A DNA stretch of 64,000 nt. Origin: Mucilaginibacter sp. Lineage in GTDB: Bacteria; Bacteroidota; Bacteroidia; Sphingobacteriales; Sphingobacteriaceae. Location of the stretch: positions 62,001 to 126,000 of the forward strand of contig NZ_JANYGH010000072.1 in assembly GCF_025362475.1 (NCBI RefSeq), given 5' to 3'. Of the stretch, positions 37,320 through 46,507 are shown piece by piece. Below the pieces are notes generated by a model. The model saw nothing but the letters and a program-made list of their open reading frames with translations. It did no database searches and was not told the origin of the DNA. Position 1 is the first letter of the stretch. Each line of letters opens with the position of its first letter. Position numbers and translations under genes: made by a program.

Positions 37320-40300
37320 TTGTCTAAGCGAACCATTTTGAGACCGATATATTTATTTTATTTATTACTCCTTGTTCCGTTTAATATCTGTAATGCGCAG
37401 CCTTATTACTTCAGGCATTACCAGGTAGAAAACGGCCTGTCAAACAATACAGTTTACTGCAGCCTGCAGGATAAACAGGGATTTTTATGGTTTGGTACCA
37501 AAGATGGATTAAACCGTTTTGATGGCTATACTTTTAAAGTTTTCAGGCATAATCCAAAAGATAAAAACAGCATCATCAGTAACATGGTGCATGCTTTATC
37601 AATTGATAAAGACGGCAGCTTTTGGGTAGCTACCGACCAGGGCCTTGATAATTACACCCCAAAAACCGAAAAGTTCACCCACATTACCACAAACAATAAC
37701 GCCATAAGATATATTGTAAACGACCGCTATGGCAACTGCTGGTTTGTATCAAGAGGTAGCTTAATGAAGTATGAGAAAAGAACAGGTAAAATAATCGATT
37801 ATAAATCATACCAGCATTTTGAAGCAAGTTCAATAGCTATTAACAATGGCGATATATGGGTATCATCAACAACCGGTACGTTAAATAAATTGGATACCGT
37901 TGCCCACGCGTTTACAGGCTTTAATGTATTTAAAAATTCTCAATGGGTTACCTCAACCTTTATCGAAAAGATATTTGCAGTTGGCAACAACAAAATATTT
38001 ATTGGCACCACCAGCCAGGGACTCAAGGAGTTTGATTGCAGTAACGGTACTTATAAAGATCTTTTAACCTATAACACCAATAAAACGGCTGTTTATGTAA
38101 GGGATTTTGTAAAATATACCGAAAACGAATTCTGGATAGCAACAGAATCGGGGGTATTTATATATGACGTAGCAAAAGGCACTTTCACTAATCTCAAAAA
38201 AAAGTATAACGACCCCTATTCTATTTCCGACAATGCGGTATATACACTTTATAAGGATGTGGAGGGCGGCATTTGGGTAGGCACCTTTTTTGGCGGGCTT
38301 AATTACTATCCAAAACAATACTCTACTTTTAACAAGTATTATCCGGGTCCCGAAAATTCGCTGAATGGTAACGTTGTACGCGAAATTTGTAAAGATATAT
38401 ATGGTAATCTTTGGTTAGGAACCGAAGATAACGGACTTAATAAGCTAAGCCCCGATAAAACCACCTGGACACATTACTTTCCGGGGGTAAAAAACGGTAT
38501 TACCAATACCAACATACATGGTTTACTTGCCAATGGTAATGAGCTGTTTATAGGCACGTTTGAACGCGGTTTGGATATTCTGAATATACCTACCGGCAAG
38601 GTAGTACGCTATTACCTGGCAGGCAAGGGAAAAAATGATCTGAAAAGTAATTTCATCATCTGTTTCATCAAAACACGGTCTGGCGCAATTTTGATAGGGA
38701 CAACTCAAGGCCTGTACCGGTATAATACGGAGAAAAAGGATTTTACACTTATTGACCGGGTACCCGAGCACGATTTTGTTTACTCCCTGCTCGAAGATCA
38801 TAACGGCAAAGTGTGGGTTGGTACTGTACATGATGGTATTTACTGTTATGATCCGGATAAAAACACCGGCAGTAAATTTAATTACAGGTACACTGTAAAA
38901 AATACCCTCAATAACACCACGGTAAATGGTTTATTTGAAGATAGCAACAATAACCTATGGTTTGCAACCGAAGGACTTGGGTTATGGAAATACAATCTGC
39001 ATACAGGAGCTTATAAATTTTTTGACCTGAGCAACGGCTTTCCCAGCAACTACGTTTTCAGAATTCTGGAAGATGACAAGAAAAACATATGGGTGAGCAC
39101 TACCCGTGGCCTGGTTTGTTTAAACATTATAAACGATGGTATAAAAATTTACACCAAGGCAAGTGGGTTGCTAAGCGATCAGTTTAACTACAACTCGGCG
39201 TTTAAAGATACCGATGGCACCATGTACTTTGGCTGTGTAAAAGGCATGGTAAGTTTTAATCCATCCGCATTTAAAGAAAATAATTTTGTGGCCCCGGTAT
39301 ACATTACCGGTTTCCAGGTACATAACCAGGAGATTTTGGTTAAGGGCAGCGATTCATTAATCAACAGCTCTATCATCTACACAAAAAAAATCAATTTAAA
39401 TTATAACCAGTCATCTTTCAGCATTGATTTTGCAGCCCTAAGCTTTCCATCGCCCGAAATGACCCGGTATAAATACATGATGAAAGGGCTTGATAAAGGG
39501 TGGACAGATCTGAACCGGAACCGGAAAGTTTATTTTACTCAATTATTACCCGGCCGTTATACTTTTATAGTTAAAGCCGCAAACAACAATGGTGCCTGGC
39601 TTACAAAAGAAACCATACTGCAAATAAATATTGCCCCTCCGTTTTGGGAAAGTGTGTGGGCCTATATACTGTATGCTTTACTCATTATTTTGACTATTTA
39701 TTACCTGCTGAATCAATATCATACCCGCAACCGACTAAGAAATAACAGGCTGATTGAAATACTCGAAAGCGATAAAGAGAGGCAGATTTACAATGCCAAA
39801 ATTGAGTTTTTTACCAATGTTGCCCATGAAATACGCACTCCGTTAACTTTGATAAAGGGGCCAATGGAGAAAGTTATTAAACGGGCCGAGCATGTTCCGG
39901 ATATCCAGAACAATCTTAAAATAATGGAAAAAAACACCAACCGTTTGCTCGATCTCACTAACCAGTTGCTGGATTTCAGGAAGACCGAAACCAACGGATT
40001 TAGCCTGAGTTTTGTTAAAACCGATATTGCCGAATTGCTTGAGGAGGTGTTTTCGAGATTTAAACCGATGGCGGAGCAAAAAAACCAAAGTTATTCGCTA
40101 AAACATGTTGACAAAAACTTGTATGCTTACGTGGATATAGAGGCTTTTACCAAAATCATAAGTAATCTTATCAACAACGCCATAAAGTACGGCACATCAG
40201 CAGTAGAGATTGAACTACTGAAGAGCGAACCGAACGATTGTACATTTACCGTCGAAATCAGGAATAACGGATATATAGTACCCTACGAAATGCGGGAAAA

Positions 40301-41324
40301 AATATTCGAACCTTTTTTCAGGATGAAGGAATCGGAGAAGCAGATAGGTACAGGCATAGGGCTTTCGCTTTCACGCTCGCTGGCCGAATTACACAAGGGC
40401 TTATTGGTTTTAAACAAATCAATTAATGATTTTAATATTTTTAACCTCACATTACCCATACACCAGGAAAAAGAATTTGACCTGCACAACACTCCAGACA
40501 ATTACGAACTAACCGATACTGTTAAAGAAGATAATTTTGATTTTATGAAGCCGATTATACTTTTAGTGGATGACAATCCCGAGATCCTTGATTTTATTTC
40601 GGATGACCTGAGCGATAAATATGCTGTTATAAAAGCCTTCAACGGTCAGGAGGCCCTGGATATGATAGAAATTGAAAACATTCAGCTTATCATCAGTGAT
40701 GTAATGATGCCGGTTATTGATGGATTTGAACTGTGTAAACGAATAAAAACCAATTTTGATTACAGCCATATCCCCATCATACTACTCACTGCCAAAAACA
40801 CCCTGCAAAGTAAAATTGAAGGTTTGGAAGTTGGTGCCGATGCCTATATCGAAAAACCATTTTCGCCCGAGCATTTACAGGTGCAAATAGCCAATCTGCT
40901 TATCAACCGTAATAAAATAAAAGATCATTTCGCAAGTTCGCCGCTGGCCAATATTAAAACCATGGCTTACTCCAAACCTGATGAAAGCTTTTTGGATAAA
41001 CTAAACGCGGTTATTAACCACAACATCCAAAACCCGGACCTGGATGTGGAGCACATTGCCAATTTGATGAATATGAGCAAGCCAACTTTATACCGTAAAG
41101 TTAAAGCTATATCAAACCTTACCATCAACGAGCTTATCAATATTACCCGCTTAAAAGCCGCCGCAAAACTGCTGGAGGATGGTGATTATAAAGTTTATGA
41201 AGTGGCCAATATGGTTGGTTACAGCTCACAATCGCACCTGGGCCGTAACTTTTTAAAACAATTTGGCACTACCCCAACGGAGTATCAGCAAAATAAGAGA
41301 AACAGTAAGATTAAAACATTTTAA
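37320..41324 (+). CDS. Hybrid two-component system sensor/regulator (HTCS)
   Basis: A 1334-residue one-protein signalling chain. A signal-anchor (IYLFYLLLLVPFNICNAQ) precedes a periplasmic propeller of Reg_prop repeats (WFGTKDGLNRFD, WVATDQGLDNY, IWVGTFFGGLNYY, LWLGTEDNGLNKL and others). A Y_Y_Y domain (about 690-765) and a membrane segment at about 777-797 follow. The kinase has H836 in NVAHEIRTPL and an HATPase with IGLSLSRS. The receiver has D1084-D1085 and phospho-acceptor D1127, and a C-terminal AraC-type DNA-binding domain ends the protein. It senses a released oligosaccharide and activates the divergent PUL. The only in-frame starts are TTG (37320 or 37338), because a stop lies just upstream. 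Confidence 0.95.
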   Translation: MSKRTILRPIYLFYLLLLVPFNICNAQPYYFRHYQVENGLSNNTVYCSLQDKQGFLWFGTKDGLNRFDGYTFKVFRHNPKDKNSIISNMVHALSIDKDGSFWVATDQGLDNYTPKTEKFTHITTNNNAIRYIVNDRYGNCWFVSRGSLMKYEKRTGKIIDYKSYQHFEASSIAINNGDIWVSSTTGTLNKLDTVAHAFTGFNVFKNSQWVTSTFIEKIFAVGNNKIFIGTTSQGLKEFDCSNGTYKDLLTYNTNKTAVYVRDFVKYTENEFWIATESGVFIYDVAKGTFTNLKKKYNDPYSISDNAVYTLYKDVEGGIWVGTFFGGLNYYPKQYSTFNKYYPGPENSLNGNVVREICKDIYGNLWLGTEDNGLNKLSPDKTTWTHYFPGVKNGITNTNIHGLLANGNELFIGTFERGLDILNIPTGKVVRYYLAGKGKNDLKSNFIICFIKTRSGAILIGTTQGLYRYNTEKKDFTLIDRVPEHDFVYSLLEDHNGKVWVGTVHDGIYCYDPDKNTGSKFNYRYTVKNTLNNTTVNGLFEDSNNNLWFATEGLGLWKYNLHTGAYKFFDLSNGFPSNYVFRILEDDKKNIWVSTTRGLVCLNIINDGIKIYTKASGLLSDQFNYNSAFKDTDGTMYFGCVKGMVSFNPSAFKENNFVAPVYITGFQVHNQEILVKGSDSLINSSIIYTKKINLNYNQSSFSIDFAALSFPSPEMTRYKYMMKGLDKGWTDLNRNRKVYFTQLLPGRYTFIVKAANNNGAWLTKETILQINIAPPFWESVWAYILYALLIILTIYYLLNQYHTRNRLRNNRLIEILESDKERQIYNAKIEFFTNVAHEIRTPLTLIKGPMEKVIKRAEHVPDIQNNLKIMEKNTNRLLDLTNQLLDFRKTETNGFSLSFVKTDIAELLEEVFSRFKPMAEQKNQSYSLKHVDKNLYAYVDIEAFTKIISNLINNAIKYGTSAVEIELLKSEPNDCTFTVEIRNNGYIVPYEMREKIFEPFFRMKESEKQIGTGIGLSLSRSLAELHKGLLVLNKSINDFNIFNLTLPIHQEKEFDLHNTPDNYELTDTVKEDNFDFMKPIILLVDDNPEILDFISDDLSDKYAVIKAFNGQEALDMIEIENIQLIISDVMMPVIDGFELCKRIKTNFDYSHIPIILLTAKNTLQSKIEGLEVGADAYIEKPFSPEHLQVQIANLLINRNKIKDHFASSPLANIKTMAYSKPDESFLDKLNAVINHNIQNPDLDVEHIANLMNMSKPTLYRKVKAISNLTINELINITRLKAAAKLLEDGDYKVYEVANMVGYSSQSHLGRNFLKQFGTTPTEYQQNKRNSKIKTF

Positions 41325-41328
41325 GTAC

Positions 41329-42651
41329 CTACCTGCGGGTTTTTAATTTGGTAAGGGCAAACTCACCAATCCTTACGCCTTCATCAACCCCGTTAACTAT
41401 GGATGGCATATAATGAATGCCCCCGTAAAAGCGGCTCATGGCAGCCTCATCAGCCGCTGCTTTAAATGATTTAAACTGGCGTGCCGGAATGCTAAATTCT
41501 ACTTCTGTAGAATCGGTAAAAGCCAAATTGCTGCCAAATAATTTGCCAAGCACTATAGCCGACGCATTTGAAACTACGCTGTGCCCGCTGGTATACTCCG
41601 GGAAAGGTGGTGTTTGCAGCAGGGGCATCCAGTTTTGGTCAATGTATTGATTAATGTAGGTTTCGGGCCGTATCACTTTGCTTTTATACTTTTCGTCCCA
41701 GCAATTGATAAAGCTATCGGCAATTACAACCGCCATGCAGGCGTAGGCTTCTGAAGTGCGCACATAATCTGCGTTCACCTTTCTACAAACAATGCCGGTA
41801 ATATTTATCCAGTGCCCTCCCGGCGATATTTTCTTTGAGGCAAACATGGTATGTCCGTTGGTATTCACCTTAAACGGGTTATCGTCCCAATAATTAGCTA
41901 TCGTTGTTTGTTCAGGAGTTAAATGCAGTCCTGCTTCGCGTACAGCTACAGCCAGTTTATAAAAATAACTGTCGGGCTTTAAAGAGAAATCAACCGCTTT
42001 TGCCGGTTTAAACTGCTGTGCCGAATCGAGAATAAAAAGCCTTATTTCGTTCCAATGCGGCTCAACGCCTTTCATGTAGGCTGGTGGGGTAGGTTTCCAG
42101 GTTGCATCATCAGTTTGCACATCGTATTTAGATAATGATCTTGTGTGCTTATAATTATCCTTCCCAGCCCATTTAAGTATCCTATCCGCAATAAGCTTTC
42201 CGTATGCAATGGAATTTTGGTATACATCATCGGGCATGCCTGTATTTTTGTATTCATCCATCAACGTAGTATGAAAACCCTCTATCCTACCTTCCGACAT
42301 GACCAGTATCTTACCAACCGTTAAAATAGCGTGTGACGCAGCTAAAGAGTAGCAGTATTGTTTACCGGCTTGGGGTTTGGGGATAGAATCGAGCCCTTTT
42401 AATTGTCCTGCAAGTGAGATGTAATTTTTGTTTCCATTAACCGCCGCTTCATATCCGGCAACGGTGATATAAGCATAAATGCGACTGGCAACGGGGGGCG
42501 AATAAATATCATGCAGCATTACTTCTGTAACCTCCCTAACAGACCGATGGATATAATTAGGATCTTCGGCTAATTTTTGCCATCCCTTTTGTTTGGATGA
42601 ACAGGAAATTAATAGCGAGGCAATAAATAAAACAAAGTAAAATTTCTTCAT
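41329..42651 (-). CDS. Vanadium-dependent haloperoxidase/PAP2-type lipoprotein
   Basis: A 440-residue lipoprotein (lipobox SLLISC, Cys17). The three PAP2/vanadate-pocket motifs are present: KYKSKVIRP (Kx6RP), EYTSGHSV (PSGH-type, with the His that serves as nucleophile or acid/base) and SRFYGGIHY (SRx5H). The rest is helical. Such proteins act as acid phosphatases or haloperoxidases; residues around the pocket do not let me choose. It is convergent with the HTCS gene (4-base gap) and divergent from a large FG-GAP/ASPIC lipoprotein gene. Similar pairings occur in Bacteroidota, but their substrate is unknown. Confidence 0.86.
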   Translation of the reverse strand: MKKFYFVLFIASLLISCSSKQKGWQKLAEDPNYIHRSVREVTEVMLHDIYSPPVASRIYAYITVAGYEAAVNGNKNYISLAGQLKGLDSIPKPQAGKQYCYSLAASHAILTVGKILVMSEGRIEGFHTTLMDEYKNTGMPDDVYQNSIAYGKLIADRILKWAGKDNYKHTRSLSKYDVQTDDATWKPTPPAYMKGVEPHWNEIRLFILDSAQQFKPAKAVDFSLKPDSYFYKLAVAVREAGLHLTPEQTTIANYWDDNPFKVNTNGHTMFASKKISPGGHWINITGIVCRKVNADYVRTSEAYACMAVVIADSFINCWDEKYKSKVIRPETYINQYIDQNWMPLLQTPPFPEYTSGHSVVSNASAIVLGKLFGSNLAFTDSTEVEFSIPARQFKSFKAAADEAAMSRFYGGIHYMPSIVNGVDEGVRIGEFALTKLKTRR

Positions 42652-42886
42652 ATAACGGATAACAATAATTCAATTGAGGTTAATTGGCACTAACGGGTTA
42701 ATAATCAAAGCTAATAGTAAATACATAAACAAACATTACACGATACTATTTGACGAAATATTGATATGATTTGCAGAATCCTTTATGTCAAAATCCATTT
42801 TCTTTACGTACGCTTACTGTTTAATCACCAGTAAGTTAAAGCTTAACCATAGCATAAACCAATATTCAATTAGTAGCGATAATTTC

Positions 42887-45800
42887 ATGATAAAAAGTTT
42901 ACCAATCCAGTTTAAACTGTTTATAATACTATTCCTTTTTTTGGCCCAGGGTTGTTCGCGCAAACAGGGCGGCTCTACCCTTTTTAAACTGTTGGATCCA
43001 TCTCAAACCGGCATCAAATTCAAAAACACTTTAACCCCCAGTGACAGTATCAACATCCTGAATCATCCTTATTTATACAATGGTGCAGGTGTAGGAATAG
43101 GTGATTTTAATAATGATGGCCTGCCCGATGTTTATTTTGCCGGTAATATGGTTGCCAACAAATTATACATTAACAAAGGCGACCTGAAATTTAACGATGT
43201 TACTGATATTGCAGGGGTAAATGGCGAAGGTAAATGGAGCGCAGGCGTATCGGTAATAGATATCAACAACGATGGAAAACAGGATATTTATGTGTGCGCA
43301 TCTTTCAAATCGAACCCCGAACAGCGCCGCAATATGCTTTATATAAACCAGGGAAATAATAAAGACGGCATTCCAACTTTTAAGGATGAAGCAAAGGCTT
43401 ACGGCCTGGATGACGATGGTTACAGCACACAGGCCATATTTTTTGACTACGACCATGATGGCGACCTGGATATGTACCTGCTTACCAACTTTTTGGGTAA
43501 AACAACACCGGTTGCCTATCGCCCCAAACTAAGTGATGGCAGCGCCGAGAACAACGATCGGCTATACCGCAACAATGGCAATGGCACATTTACCAATGTT
43601 ACCAAAGAGGCTGGCATTTTGATGGAAGGTTTTGGCAACTCTGTATCTATTACTGATATCAACAACGATGGCTGGCCGGATATTTATGTGGGTAACGATT
43701 TTATATCGAACGATCTGTTATATATCAACAACAAAAACGGAACATTTACCAACCGCGCAGGCGAATATTTTAAGCATACGGGTTGGTCGGTAATGGGGTC
43801 AGATATGGTAGATATCAACAACGATGGCCTCCCCGACCTGGTATCATTAGAGATGCTTCCTGAAGAAAACGTGCGCAAAAAAACAATGCTGATGGGTGAT
43901 AACTATATCACCTACATCAACAATACAAAATTTAAATATGAGCACCAATACATTCGTAATGTGCTGCAATTAAACCAGGGACAAACGCCTTTAGGTCATC
44001 CTCAATTTAGCGATGTTGCCTACATGGCAGGCGTTTATCAAACCGATTGGAGCTGGACACCGTTGGTAGCTGATTTTGATAACGATGGCTACCGGGATAT
44101 GGTGATCACAAATGGATACCCACGCGATGTTACCGACCTTGACCACGCACTTTACAGCAATGACCAGGGCCGCACGGTTAAGGAAAACAGAACATTGGCC
44201 GCTGCCGATTCATTTCCCGTTGTTAAAACAGCCAGCTACGCTTTTAAAAATCAGGGTGGTTATATGTTTGCAGATCAGTCAAAAGACTGGGGCATAGTTA
44301 AGCCAACCTTTTCAACAGGCGGTGTTTATGCCGATCTGGATAACGACGGCGATCTTGACCTAATGATCAACAATATTGACGACGATGCCTTTATTTACGA
44401 AAATACCCTGAACAGTAAAACACAGGTAGCCCAAGCCCATAATTACTTAACAGTTGCCTTACAGGGCGATACCAAAAATATTGGAGGCATAGGTGCTACT
44501 ATTAGGGTATATTACCAGGGTAAGCAGCAGTTTTATGACCAGCAGCCCTGCCGGGGGTATATGAGTACCGACGATGCCAAAGCACATTTTGGTATTGGCA
44601 CTGCAAATAAAGTTGATTCGCTGCGCATCCGCTGGGCCGATGGTAAAACACAATTAATTGAAAACATTAAGGTCAACCAAACCCTTACTTTGCAATATAA
44701 AAACAGCACGGGCAGCTACCCGGCGGGGATACCGGTTAATGCCAAACCTGTTTTTAAATCAGCTGAAAATCAACTCGGTATAAAATATATACACCAGGAA
44801 AAAGATGCGATTGACTACAACATTCAGCCAACTTTACCTCATAAACTAAGCCAGTACGGGCCATCGGTTGCTGTAGGCGATATTGATAATAACGGTTATG
44901 ATGATTTTTACATCGGTGGATCTGCCGGCAACAAGGGTGTATTTTTTATGCAGGGTAGTGATGGCAAATTTACTATGGACGGCAAGCGTTTTTTAAACGA
45001 TAGCTTTAAGGAAGAAGAAGATATGGGCGCACTTCTGTTTGATGCCAATAACGATGGTTTCCTTGACCTGTATGTGGTGAGTGGTAGTTATGAATTCCCC
45101 AAAGACCATACATCAGCACAGGACCGCTTGTACATTAACAACGGCAAAGGGCAGTTTAGCAAAAGCTTTGGAGCTGTACCAGTAGAGTATGATAACGGTT
45201 CCTGCGTTCGCGCTGCAGATTTTGACCATGATGGCGACCTCGACCTGTTTGTTGGCGGGCGTTCAGTTTCTGGCGCATATCCATCATCACCGGCGAGCCA
45301 TTTATACAGGAACGATGGCGGTAAATTTACAGATGTAACGGCACAGCTTTGCCCCGACCTGGTACACGGCGGAATGATCACTGATGCTTTATGGACAGAT
45401 TTTGATAAGGACGGCAAGGTTGATTTGATTGTAGTTGGCGAGTGGATGCCGATCACCTTCTACAAAGGCGATGGAAGCGGCTTTAAAAAAATAAAATCGG
45501 GTATTGACACTCATGTGGGCTGGTGGAATAGTATAGTGGCCGGCGATTTTAATAATGATGGCAATATTGACTACATAGCGGGAAACCTGGGTCAAAACTC
45601 CAACTATAAAGCATCATTTACGCAACCTATGACCATTATGGGGAAAGACCTTGATGGTAACGGCTCATTTGATGCCATGATATTTTGCTATATGAAAGCC
45701 GAAGATGGTTCGCAAAAACCATTCCCGATGCACACCCGCGATGATTTAATTAGTCAGCTTATTTCTATCCGTAAAAAATACCCGAGCTACCGGGGCTTTG

Positions 45801-46450
45801 GTCACGCCACCATGGATGACCTTTGGAGCGATAAGGATAAAGAAAACGCGGTGATCATGAAAGCTACCGATATGAACACCAGCTTTATCGAAAATAAAGG
45901 AAACGGAAAATTCCAAATAAGCGCGATGCCTTTGGCTACCCAAATGGCCCCGGTTTACGGTATGGTAGCTAAAGATGTTGACCAGGATGGTAACCTCGAC
46001 TTGATAATGGTTGGCAATGATTTCGGCATGGAGCCTTTTACCGGCCGCCATGACGCCTTTATGGGCTTGTATATGAAAGGTAATGGTAAAGGCGGCTTTG
46101 CCCCCCTATCCATAGCCCAAAGCGGTTTATTTATTAATGGAGATGCTAAAGGATTAGCTTCAGTGCAATCGGCAAATGGAGGTGAGGTTTTTGTTGCTAC
46201 ACAAAACCAGGACAGCCTGAAAGTTTATAAACAAACAGGAAATATCTCCAAGCCGAAGAAATTAATTAAACTTAAACCGGATGATTTTTATGCTGATATT
46301 ACTTATAAAAACAACAGCAAAAAACGGGTGGAGTTTTACTATGGTTCTACTTATCTATCGCAGTCCTCACGTAATTTGGAGGTTGATGCCGATGTTGCAA
46401 AGATCACCATAACCGGCTATACTGGCAAAAAAAGAGATTTGACTAATTAA
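42887..46450 (+). CDS. Large FG-GAP/VCBS-repeat lipoprotein with ASPIC/UnbV domain
   Basis: An 1187-residue lipoprotein; the ATG at 42887 gives MIKSLPIQFKLF and a lipobox (AQGC), and the longer frame from 42785 adds an unlikely leader. Repeated calcium-binding loops of the DxNxDGxxD type appear about a dozen times (DFNNDGLPD, DINNDGKQD, DHDGDLD, DFDNDGYRD, DANNDGFLD), forming two propellers. Between them (about 518-604) lies an ASPIC/UnbV domain (GGIGATIRVYYQGKQ, STDDAKAHFGIG, LRIRWADGK). A surface binding or adhesive role is likely but unproven. It ends at a shared bidirectional hairpin and is divergent from the PAP2-type gene. Confidence 0.88.
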   Translation: MIKSLPIQFKLFIILFLFLAQGCSRKQGGSTLFKLLDPSQTGIKFKNTLTPSDSINILNHPYLYNGAGVGIGDFNNDGLPDVYFAGNMVANKLYINKGDLKFNDVTDIAGVNGEGKWSAGVSVIDINNDGKQDIYVCASFKSNPEQRRNMLYINQGNNKDGIPTFKDEAKAYGLDDDGYSTQAIFFDYDHDGDLDMYLLTNFLGKTTPVAYRPKLSDGSAENNDRLYRNNGNGTFTNVTKEAGILMEGFGNSVSITDINNDGWPDIYVGNDFISNDLLYINNKNGTFTNRAGEYFKHTGWSVMGSDMVDINNDGLPDLVSLEMLPEENVRKKTMLMGDNYITYINNTKFKYEHQYIRNVLQLNQGQTPLGHPQFSDVAYMAGVYQTDWSWTPLVADFDNDGYRDMVITNGYPRDVTDLDHALYSNDQGRTVKENRTLAAADSFPVVKTASYAFKNQGGYMFADQSKDWGIVKPTFSTGGVYADLDNDGDLDLMINNIDDDAFIYENTLNSKTQVAQAHNYLTVALQGDTKNIGGIGATIRVYYQGKQQFYDQQPCRGYMSTDDAKAHFGIGTANKVDSLRIRWADGKTQLIENIKVNQTLTLQYKNSTGSYPAGIPVNAKPVFKSAENQLGIKYIHQEKDAIDYNIQPTLPHKLSQYGPSVAVGDIDNNGYDDFYIGGSAGNKGVFFMQGSDGKFTMDGKRFLNDSFKEEEDMGALLFDANNDGFLDLYVVSGSYEFPKDHTSAQDRLYINNGKGQFSKSFGAVPVEYDNGSCVRAADFDHDGDLDLFVGGRSVSGAYPSSPASHLYRNDGGKFTDVTAQLCPDLVHGGMITDALWTDFDKDGKVDLIVVGEWMPITFYKGDGSGFKKIKSGIDTHVGWWNSIVAGDFNNDGNIDYIAGNLGQNSNYKASFTQPMTIMGKDLDGNGSFDAMIFCYMKAEDGSQKPFPMHTRDDLISQLISIRKKYPSYRGFGHATMDDLWSDKDKENAVIMKATDMNTSFIENKGNGKFQISAMPLATQMAPVYGMVAKDVDQDGNLDLIMVGNDFGMEPFTGRHDAFMGLYMKGNGKGGFAPLSIAQSGLFINGDAKGLASVQSANGGEVFVATQNQDSLKVYKQTGNISKPKKLIKLKPDDFYADITYKNNSKKRVEFYYGSTYLSQSSRNLEVDADVAKITITGYTGKKRDLTN

Positions 46451-46453
46451 TAC

Positions 46454-46486
46454 AAATGGCGGAGTTTTATTAAAATTCCGCCATTT
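46454..46486. terminator. Bidirectional terminator hairpin between convergent genes
   Basis: Perfect 10-base arms AAATGGCGGA and complement, extendable through a G-U pair and TTTT/AAAA. It lies 3 bases after the FG-GAP gene stop and 21 bases before the end of the convergent MG2-like gene. Flanks are A/T-rich but lack a long T-run. Confidence 0.65.
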
Positions 46487-46507
46487 AAATATCTTATCAA
46501 AACAATT

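Noticed and set aside
37315..37322. TATATTTG, matching the Bacteroidota -7 promoter element
   Set aside because: It overlaps the probable TTG start of the HTCS gene, and no TTTG -33 element is found at the right distance.
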